Origin: Pseudolysobacter sp.
GTDB taxonomy: Bacteria; Pseudomonadota; Gammaproteobacteria; Xanthomonadales; Rhodanobacteraceae
DNA: 5,534 nucleotides
Direction of reading: 5' to 3'
Assembly: GCA_025351985.1 (NCBI GenBank)
Contig: JANXUW010000280.1
Location: 1 to 5,534, forward strand
A program made the position numbers and the translations under genes. Each line of letters starts with the position of its first letter. Position 1 is the stretch's first letter. Shown in pieces: positions 1 to 4,821 of the stretch. Under the pieces are notes generated by a model that worked only from the letters and a program-made list of their open reading frames with translations, had not been told where the DNA came from and did not search any database.

Positions 1-458
1 GCCTCGGTGTTTGCGCGCAAGGTTGTTTTCACCGCCGGCGCATCGATAGCTGCGGCGATATCCGCGCAATTGAATCTTGCCGCGACCTCGGCGAGAGTGC
101 CGGCGCTATCGCCGGTTTTGCCATCGCGCCAGAGATGATCGAAGATCGCGCGGATCGCCTCCCAGCGATTGTCCAGCGCGATGCTCAGGCGCAAGGCGCT
201 GATCGGATTGAACGGATGCGCCGGCGGAAAACGCAGGTCGATGCCGCTGCGTTTTGCCTGCCATTGCACCATGCGATACGTGTGCAAGCGCTTGCCCGGA
301 ATTTCCGCCGGCCCGATATTGCCGTGATGCGCCAGCACCGCGCCGAACAGGATCGGCACCGGCACGATCGGCAAGACCACGCGCAGGCGCTCGATCTGCT
401 TGAGTTGCAAATAACAGAACGGTGAAATGAAATCAAAATACCAGAGTGCTTTTTGCAT
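1..458 (-). CDS. 2-hydroxychromene-2-carboxylate isomerase-like protein (DsbA/GST-kappa family), 3' end cut off by the window
   Basis: I translated this by hand: the frame is open from the ATG at 458 to the left edge (152 codons plus two bases). The protein begins MQKALWYFDFISPFCYLQ, the N-terminal signature of the HCCA isomerase / GST-kappa branch of the thioredoxin fold. Ser12 in the DFISPF motif matches the serine that activates glutathione in characterised HCCA isomerases. Residues 49-90 (GPAEIPGKRLHTYRM followed by WQAKRSGIDLRFP and HPFNP) are also typical. Family members are about 200 residues, so roughly 50 C-terminal residues are missing. The start has a good GGGAG Shine-Dalgarno site five bases upstream. 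It begins 36 bp after the fadE stop on the same strand, so the two are probably co-transcribed. In naphthalene catabolism the enzyme interconverts hydroxychromene carboxylate and benzylidenepyruvate with glutathione. The real substrate here is unknown, and a general GSH-dependent isomerase or oxidoreductase role is equally possible. Confidence 0.88.
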   Translation of the reverse strand, partial: MQKALWYFDFISPFCYLQLKQIERLRVVLPIVPVPILFGAVLAHHGNIGPAEIPGKRLHTYRMVQWQAKRSGIDLRFPPAHPFNPISALRLSIALDNRWEAIRAIFDHLWRDGKTGDSAGTLAEVAARFNCADIAAAIDAPAVKTTLRANTE

Positions 459-494
459 GGGATCTCCCGATGGCGACGACTGCGCTGCGCGCGG

Positions 495-2909
495 TTAATG
501 CAGCGTCTTGAACACGAGCGGATCGAAGGCATCGACCTGTATCACTTCGTTACGCGCGGCTTCGGCTTCCTGCAATAACGCGTATTCGGCCTGGCTGATC
601 ACACCGGCTTTCAATCCAAGGTCGTCGAGCATGTAGCCCGGCGCACGATCGAGCTTGCCGGCGCGCACCGCATCGCGCAATTTGGTCTCGACGGGGATCG
701 CGCGTACCGCCTTGTCGAGCGCCGCTTCGAGCGCGCCGAGGCCGGCTTCGTCCTGACCGGGAACATAAATATCCTGAGTGAGATTGAGCCGGGTTTCGCG
801 ATCTTCGAGCAGCTCGCGCGCGACTCTTGCACCAAGCGTATCGGACGGCGGACGAAAGCGCGCACCGAGCGGAAAGATCAACGCGCGCAATAAAATTGCG
901 GCGGGTTTGGTCGGCAAATTTTCGATCACGCCGAGCAGCGCTTCCTGCACGCGATACAGGCAAAGTTCGGTGGCCCAGCGCACGAGGCTGTAATTGGCCG
1001 TGGTCTTGGCCTCGTCGTGATAACGCTTGAGTGTGCTCGACGCGAGATACATGTAGGCGAGCGCGTCGGCGAGCCGGCCGGAGATTTTTTCGCGACGTTT
1101 CAACGAGCCGCCAAGCGTGCCCATCGCGGTATCCGAGATCAGCGCAAACGCCGCCGAGAAGCGCGACAGATGCTGGTAATAACGTGCGGTGTCTTCGGTG
1201 CGGGGTGCGGCGGCGAGTCGGCTGCCGCTGAACGCGAGCAGCAAAGAGCGCGTGGCGTTGCGCACGGCAAAATTGATATGACCGAACAGAGCGGTGTCGA
1301 AACTTTTCAGATCGTTTTCGGCGATGCTCTTGATTTCGATCTGCACGAACGGATGGCAGCGAATCGCACCCTGGCCATAGATGATCATCGAACGCGTGAG
1401 GATGTTCGCGCCTTCCACGGTGATGCCGATCGGCACCGCATCCCACGCGCGCGCGAGCGAATTGCGCGGGCCGCGCTGAATCGCCGCACCGGCGCGAATG
1501 TCCATCGCATCGCTCACTACGCTGCGCATTCCTTCGGTCAAATAGGCTTTCGCGATCGAGCCGATCACCGCCGGTTTTTCGCCGGCGTCGAGTGCACCGC
1601 ACGTGAGCGTACGCGTGGCGGTCATCAAGTACGTGAGTCCGGCCATGCGCGCGAGCGGTTCCTCGATGCCTTCGAAGCGGCCGATCGGCGTATCGAATTG
1701 TTCGCGCACGGTGGCGTACGCGCCGCAGATGCGCGTCGACATTTGCGCGGCGCCGACCGAGAGCGCCGGCAGCGAAATCGAGCGTCCGGCGGCGAGGCAT
1801 TCCATCAGCATGCGCCAGCCCTGGCCGATGCCGGCAGTGCCGCCGATCACGATATCCAGCGGCACGAAGACATCGCGCCCGACGATCGGCCCATTCATGA
1901 ACGGCACGCCCATCGGATCGTGGCGCTGGCCGATTTCCACGCCGGGCGTGTTCGCCGCAATCAAGGCGCAGGTAATGCCGAGATCCTCAATATCGCCGAG
2001 CAACTTGTTCGGATCCTTGATGCGGAATGCGAGGCCGACCAGGGTCGCCACGGGCGCCAGCGTGATGTAGCGTTTTTTCCAGTTCAGGCGCAGACCGATG
2101 ATTTCTTTGCCGTCGTACAAACCACGTTCGATCACGCCTTCGGATTGGGTTGCGGCGGCGTCCGATCCGGCTTCGGCGCCGGTCAGGCCGAAGCACGGAA
2201 TTTCATCGCCGTTGGCGAGGCGCGGCAGGTAATATTTTTTCTGCTCGTCGGTGCCGTAATGCATCAGCAGCTCGCCGGGGCCGAGCGAATTCGGCACCAT
2301 GATCGTCACCGCCGCGGCGACGGAGCGGCTCGAAATCTTCGTCACCACACGCGAATGCGTCAGCGCGGAAAATCCATGGCCGCCGAACTCTTTCGGAATG
2401 ATCATGCCGAAGAATTTCTGCTGTTTGATGTAGGCCCAGATTTCCGGCGGCAGATCGCGTTGTTGCTGGATTTCCCAATCGTCGAGGCGGCGGCAGAGTT
2501 CTTCAGCCGGCCCGTCGAGGAATGCCTGTTCGTCGGCGTTGAGTTTCGGCGGCACGAAATCCAGCAGCGTGTTCCATTGCGGCCGACCCGAGAACAATTC
2601 GCCATCCCACCACACCGTGCCGGCTTCGAGCGCGATGCGTTCGGTATCGCCCAGCCGCGGCAAAACCTTCGCCATGATTTTCATCGCGGTGCCGGAAATC
2701 AGTGCGCGCCGCAGTGGTGGCAGGCCGAACAAAAGTGCGAGCGCCAGCAGTACGATGATCGTGACGACAAACAAGGTCGGCGACGTCACGCCGATCGTGC
2801 GCCAGCCGATCAGCCAGATGCCCGCGGCGGCGACCCATGCGAGAAAACCGCGTCCGAGAAACAACAGGACGAGCGCAACAACAAGAGCGAGTACGGCGGT
2901 CAGCAGCAT
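495..2909 (-). CDS. fadE: Acyl-CoA dehydrogenase FadE
   Basis: FadE performs the first step of fatty-acid beta-oxidation: FAD-dependent oxidation of acyl-CoA to trans-2-enoyl-CoA at the inner membrane. The 804-residue product is close to the E. coli length of about 814. Residues 1-34 and 42-62 are strongly hydrophobic (two probable membrane segments), as in other FadE proteins. Next come the conserved block TVWWDGELF (about 98-106), the acyl-CoA dehydrogenase N-terminal helical domain (about 145-240), LTGAEAGSDAA (242-252) in the FAD/substrate beta-domain, the C-terminal helical domain with VEGANILTRSM (498-508), and a DUF1974 tail (about 523-800). Glu499 in the EGAN motif aligns with the catalytic base of the superfamily (Glu376 of MCAD, in EGT). 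Start choice: a TTG at 2915 is also in frame (806 residues), but the ATG at 2909 has a GAG seven bases upstream and matches the short hydrophobic N-terminus of the family. The isomerase-like gene follows after 36 bp. Confidence 0.96.
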   Translation of the reverse strand: MLLTAVLALVVALVLLFLGRGFLAWVAAAGIWLIGWRTIGVTSPTLFVVTIIVLLALALLFGLPPLRRALISGTAMKIMAKVLPRLGDTERIALEAGTVWWDGELFSGRPQWNTLLDFVPPKLNADEQAFLDGPAEELCRRLDDWEIQQQRDLPPEIWAYIKQQKFFGMIIPKEFGGHGFSALTHSRVVTKISSRSVAAAVTIMVPNSLGPGELLMHYGTDEQKKYYLPRLANGDEIPCFGLTGAEAGSDAAATQSEGVIERGLYDGKEIIGLRLNWKKRYITLAPVATLVGLAFRIKDPNKLLGDIEDLGITCALIAANTPGVEIGQRHDPMGVPFMNGPIVGRDVFVPLDIVIGGTAGIGQGWRMLMECLAAGRSISLPALSVGAAQMSTRICGAYATVREQFDTPIGRFEGIEEPLARMAGLTYLMTATRTLTCGALDAGEKPAVIGSIAKAYLTEGMRSVVSDAMDIRAGAAIQRGPRNSLARAWDAVPIGITVEGANILTRSMIIYGQGAIRCHPFVQIEIKSIAENDLKSFDTALFGHINFAVRNATRSLLLAFSGSRLAAAPRTEDTARYYQHLSRFSAAFALISDTAMGTLGGSLKRREKISGRLADALAYMYLASSTLKRYHDEAKTTANYSLVRWATELCLYRVQEALLGVIENLPTKPAAILLRALIFPLGARFRPPSDTLGARVARELLEDRETRLNLTQDIYVPGQDEAGLGALEAALDKAVRAIPVETKLRDAVRAGKLDRAPGYMLDDLGLKAGVISQAEYALLQEAEAARNEVIQVDAFDPLVFKTLH

Positions 2910-2959
2910 GTGCAATCTCGATAGTCATTTGACCTGCCTATAATGCGCCAACAGGAGCC

Positions 2960-2977
2960 AAAAAACCCTGCACCAGG
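2960..2977 (-). terminator. Weak candidate intrinsic terminator after the ahpD-like gene
   Basis: Read on the minus strand this is CCTG-GTG-CAGG, then G and six T residues. That is a 4-bp GC-rich stem with a three-base loop and a U tract. It is about 100 bp after the AhpD-like stop and 50 bp before the fadE start. The stem is short for a rho-independent terminator, so it may be leaky or chance. Confidence 0.3.
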
Positions 2978-3002
2978 CACCGCGAATTCCCGCTTGATTC
3001 GC

Positions 3003-3020
3003 CTGATTCCATTAAATCAG
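3003..3020. repeat. Inverted repeat CTGATT-N6-AATCAG
   Basis: Perfect 6-bp arms separated by CCATTA give an 18-bp dyad in the gap upstream of fadE. The size and AT-rich centre fit a dimeric regulator site, but I recognise no regulator for it. It abuts the larger inverted repeat that starts at 3021. Confidence 0.5.
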
Positions 3021-3057
3021 AATGGCGAGAGCCAGCGCGTTCACTGCCCTCGCCATT
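3021..3057. repeat. Inverted repeat AATGGCGAG-N19-CTCGCCATT
   Basis: Perfect 9-bp arms lie at 3021-3029 and 3049-3057, just after the AhpD-like stop on the minus strand. In RNA it would form a hairpin with a long loop. On the minus strand it is followed by CTGATTTAAT, a poor U tract, so it could be a weak terminator or an mRNA 3'-end stabiliser rather than a classic terminator. Confidence 0.5.
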
Positions 3058-3073
3058 GCCGCAACCGAATCCA

Positions 3074-3622
3074 TCAAGCCGCGATTCTGGCGTGTACCTG
3101 AGGAAAGTCGATATCCGTCTGCGCGACGTTGTTGACGTAGTTGGTCAACACATTCAGCGCCACCGTCACCACGATTTCGATGATGCTGGCGTCGTCGAAT
3201 CCGGCAGCACGCAACGCTGCCAGATCGGCATCGTCAACATGGCCACGCGTTGCGGCGACGCGACGAGCGAAGTGCAATGCGGCGTCGGCGCGAGGGTCGT
3301 CCGAGCGGCCAGCGCGAGCCGCTTCGATATCCTCATCGCCGAGTTTGGCGACGTTGCGCGCCAGATAGTCGTGGGCGGAAAGACAATAATCGCAACCGTT
3401 GTATTCGGCCACGGTCAGCGCAATGGACTCACGCAATTGCACATTGAGTTTGCCCTTGGCGAGCGCGCCGTTGAGCGACAGATAACCTTCGAGCGCGGCC
3501 GGACTATGACCGACCAGTTTCATCAGATTGGGGACGACACCGAGCTGTTGCTGCACAGCGGCCAGCAACGGTTTGCTGGCTTCGAGCGATTGTTCGATGG
3601 TGGGGATGTTGATGCGCGACAT
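3074..3622 (-). CDS. Carboxymuconolactone decarboxylase / AhpD-like family protein
   Basis: The product has 182 residues. The core (about 40-125) is the all-helical carboxymuconolactone decarboxylase/AhpD domain. Its active-site pattern is Glu65, Cys77, Cys80 and His84 (CDYCLSAH), with the spacing of the proton-relay and CxxC residues of mycobacterial AhpD. The position of the second AhpD histidine, just before the resolving cysteine, is Tyr79 here. The C-terminal NYVNNVAQTDIDFP block is typical of a common proteobacterial subfamily annotated as peroxidase-related. The likely role is thiol-dependent reduction of hydroperoxides or a related redox reaction in the cytoplasm; true carboxymuconolactone decarboxylase activity is unlikely given the CxxC pair. 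Start: an upstream in-frame ATG at 3700 would add 26 Arg-rich residues unlike the family. The ATG at 3622 has AAAGGA eight bases upstream and gives the normal MSRI beginning. The divergent LysR gene is a probable regulator. Confidence 0.9.
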   Translation of the reverse strand: MSRINIPTIEQSLEASKPLLAAVQQQLGVVPNLMKLVGHSPAALEGYLSLNGALAKGKLNVQLRESIALTVAEYNGCDYCLSAHDYLARNVAKLGDEDIEAARAGRSDDPRADAALHFARRVAATRGHVDDADLAALRAAGFDDASIIEIVVTVALNVLTNYVNNVAQTDIDFPQVHARIAA

Positions 3623-3723
3623 GAGAAAAATCCTTTGCGTTTGGGTTCGGGAGTTGCGCCTATTCGTCAAGGTTCCGGCGACGAACGAAAGCATAATCAA
3701 GCCGCAGCGAGCATAGAATCATC

Positions 3724-3752
3724 TTGAAATGCAAAACACTATTCCGTAAATT
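3724..3752 (+). promoter_or_regulatory. Candidate sigma70 promoter for lysR
   Basis: A -35 box TTGAAA (3724-3729, 5 of 6 matches) is followed by a 17-bp spacer and the -10 box TAAATT (3747-3752, 4 of 6). Normal spacing puts transcription start at about 3758-3760, on the lysR ATG itself, which predicts a leaderless mRNA. The -10 box lies inside the LysR-type palindrome. Confidence 0.5.
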
Positions 3753-3757
3753 GGAAT
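3741..3757. promoter_or_regulatory. LysR-type operator (T-N11-A palindrome)
   Basis: ATTCC-GTAAATT-GGAAT is a perfect 5-bp dyad with a 7-bp AT-rich centre and contains the T-N11-A core (T3743, A3755) that LysR-family proteins recognise. It ends one base before the lysR ATG, so binding here would block the gene's own promoter. Autorepression, with activation of the divergent AhpD-like gene, is the usual LysR arrangement and is my inference. Confidence 0.65.
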
Positions 3758-3758
3758 A

Positions 3759-4658
3759 ATGGATCGGTTTCATCTCCTCAACATTTTTGTCGCCGTGGTC
3801 GATAGCGGCGGTTTTGCCGGCGCTGCACGCAAGCTCAATATTTCGCCGCCGGCAGTGACGCGAGCGATCAACGAACTCGAAAATCATCTGGGATTGCGCT
3901 TGCTGACGCGCACCACGCGGATCGTGCGCGTGACCGAATCCGGGGCGCGTTATGCGGAGGATTGTCGGCGCATTATGACCGAACTTGCGCAGGCTGATGC
4001 CTCGGCGAGCGGCGTGCATGGCGCGCCGCGTGGACGACTTGTGCTTACCGCGCCGGTGCTGTTCGGCAGCCAGTTCGTTACCGCCATCGTCACCGAATAT
4101 CTGCGGCGTTATCCCGACGTCAGCGCGACGTGCTTGTTCCTCGATCGGGTGGTCAACATGCTCGACGAGGGGGTGGATGTGGCGGTGCGGATCGGCGAGC
4201 TGCCGGATTCATCGATGCAGGCGATACGTGTCGGCCAGGTGCGTCGTGTGATCTGCGGCGCGCCGGCGTATTTCAGGAAACATGGCGTGCCGAAGACGCC
4301 TGAAGATCTGCCGGCACACAGCATCATTTCGGCCAACAGCGTGACGCCAACACCCGAGTGGCGGCTGGTAAAAAATGGCGCGGCGCATATCGTCAAGCTG
4401 CAACCGCGGCTGAGCACGTCGACCACTGCCGCCGCCGCGGTGGCGGCAATGAGTGGGTTTGGTCTCACGCAGCTTTTGTCGTATCAAGTGGCCGAATATT
4501 TGCGCGATGGCAAGCTCAAGATCGCACTCGAAAAGTTTGAACCCGCGGCGCTGCCGGTGCATGTAGTGCATCGCGAAGGAAGACACGCCTCGCCGACCGT
4601 GCGCGCATTTCTGGACCTGATCATCGAACGCGTGCGCGCCGATCCGGCATTGCGCTGA
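3759..4658 (+). CDS. LysR-family transcriptional regulator (CrgA-like effector domain)
   Basis: The 299-residue length is standard for LysR proteins. Residues 1-60 form the winged helix-turn-helix: MDRFHLLNIFVAVVDSGGF, then the recognition region around AARKLNISPPAVTRAINELE (22-41) and LGLRLLTRTTR (44-54). A linker helix follows (about 60-88), and then the type 2 periplasmic-binding-protein-like effector domain from GRLVLTAPVLFG (92-103) to the end. The stretches VNMLDEGVDVAVRIGELPDSSM and ICGAPAYFRKHG resemble the CrgA-like group, whose members often sense electrophiles or redox stress; the effector here cannot be told from sequence. The ATG at 3759 gives the normal family N-terminus. It lacks a proper Shine-Dalgarno site (only GGA three bases away), in line with a leaderless start. 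Divergent from the AhpD-like gene, its likely target. Confidence 0.95.
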   Translation: MDRFHLLNIFVAVVDSGGFAGAARKLNISPPAVTRAINELENHLGLRLLTRTTRIVRVTESGARYAEDCRRIMTELAQADASASGVHGAPRGRLVLTAPVLFGSQFVTAIVTEYLRRYPDVSATCLFLDRVVNMLDEGVDVAVRIGELPDSSMQAIRVGQVRRVICGAPAYFRKHGVPKTPEDLPAHSIISANSVTPTPEWRLVKNGAAHIVKLQPRLSTSTTAAAAVAAMSGFGLTQLLSYQVAEYLRDGKLKIALEKFEPAALPVHVVHREGRHASPTVRAFLDLIIERVRADPALR

Positions 4659-4670
4659 TTGGTGTTTTTT

Positions 4671-4682
4671 CTCTGCGCAGAG
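4671..4682. repeat. Perfect 12-bp palindrome CTCTGCGCAGAG
   Basis: This perfect palindrome lies 13 bp after the lysR stop, directly after a run of six T. The T run precedes it on the plus strand, and on the minus strand it is followed by A residues, so it is not an intrinsic terminator in either direction. Confidence 0.5.
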
Positions 4683-4688
4683 TGGCGG

Positions 4689-4698
4689 GGTCCGGACC
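4689..4698. repeat. Perfect 10-bp palindrome GGTCCGGACC
   Basis: This GC-rich perfect palindrome lies six bases after the palindrome that ends at 4682. It may be an operator half, a methylation target or chance in GC-rich DNA. I assign no function. Confidence 0.4.
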
Positions 4699-4745
4699 AT
4701 GCTGCGCGATGTATTTCGCCGCCATCGCATGATTTTCGGCAGGAT

Positions 4746-4791
4746 GTAAAATGCCGTGCTTTACTGCATTTTGTCAGACGCTTTTAATGCA
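4746..4791. repeat. Two abutting inverted repeats over the amn promoter
   Basis: GTAAA-N9-TTTAC (4746-4764) is followed without a gap by TGCATT-N15-AATGCA (4765-4791). The right arm of the first makes up the -35 box, and the right arm of the second overlaps the end of the -10 box. This placement suits one or two repressor sites. I do not recognise the motif, and the arms are short. Confidence 0.4.
4760..4788 (+). promoter_or_regulatory. Candidate sigma70 promoter for amn
   Basis: The -35 box TTTACT (4760-4765, 4 of 6) and the -10 box TTTAAT (4783-4788, 5 of 6) are separated by exactly 17 bp. Transcription would start near 4795, giving a leader of about 27 bases that contains the GGGAG ribosome-binding site. 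It also excludes the in-frame ATG at 4792 as a start. Confidence 0.6.
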
Positions 4792-4821
4792 ATGCATCAA
4801 GAAGATGGGATGGGAGAGATA

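Larger units (their letters stand above)
2910..3073 (-). other. Intergenic gap between ahpD-like gene and fadE
   Basis: This 164-bp non-coding stretch lies between the stop of the AhpD-like gene and the fadE start. It should hold the fadE promoter and the end of the upstream transcript. I see a CATTAT hexamer on the minus strand (4 of 6 to the -10 consensus, about 2941-2946), but no convincing -35 box 16-18 bp upstream, so I do not call a promoter. An out-of-frame ATG with AGGT upstream lies at 2928. Two inverted repeats and a short hairpin with a T run are listed separately. No FadR- or PsrA-type operator is recognisable by eye. Confidence 0.5.
3623..3758. promoter_or_regulatory. Divergent control region between the ahpD-like gene and lysR
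   Basis: These 136 bp separate two divergent genes and should carry both promoters. The lysR side has a clear promoter and palindrome, listed separately. Toward the AhpD-like gene, TATGCT hexamers appear on the minus strand (4 of 6 to -10 consensus) but without good -35 partners, which fits a promoter needing an activator. A 6-bp dyad TTCGTC-N11-GACGAA spans 3663-3685 and is a possible extra site, though short enough to be chance. Confidence 0.55.
4659..4821. other. Intergenic gap between lysR and amn
   Basis: This 163-bp stretch has no gene. It begins with a T6 tract (4665-4670) soon after the lysR stop, but no hairpin sits directly before it, so I call no terminator. Two perfect palindromes follow, then the amn promoter with its inverted repeats. 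Confidence 0.5.

Noticed and set aside
185..532. 115-codon minus-strand frame overlapping the isomerase start
   Set aside because: It is Arg/Ser/Cys-rich, overlaps the well-supported isomerase frame and the fadE end, and has no family resemblance.
550..1800. 416-codon minus-strand frame inside fadE
   Set aside because: It is a frame-shifted shadow of fadE on the same strand, Arg-rich throughout, with no domain.
1017..2924. 635-codon open frame on the plus strand opposite fadE
   Set aside because: It lies entirely antisense to a certain fadE gene, is rich in Arg, Ala and His without any recognisable domain, and is the expected by-product of GC-biased codon use.
3623..3700. 26-residue N-terminal extension of the AhpD-like protein
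   Set aside because: The extension is basic and unlike the family, whereas the ATG at 3622 has a good ribosome-binding site and a family-like beginning.
3056..3727. 223-codon plus-strand frame opposite the ahpD-like gene
   Set aside because: It is the antisense shadow of a gene with clear CxxC active-site motifs and shows no motifs of its own.
4771..4790. Possible Pho box upstream of amn (TTGTCAG-like half)
   Set aside because: Only one half resembles the PhoB repeat; the second half at the required spacing does not match.
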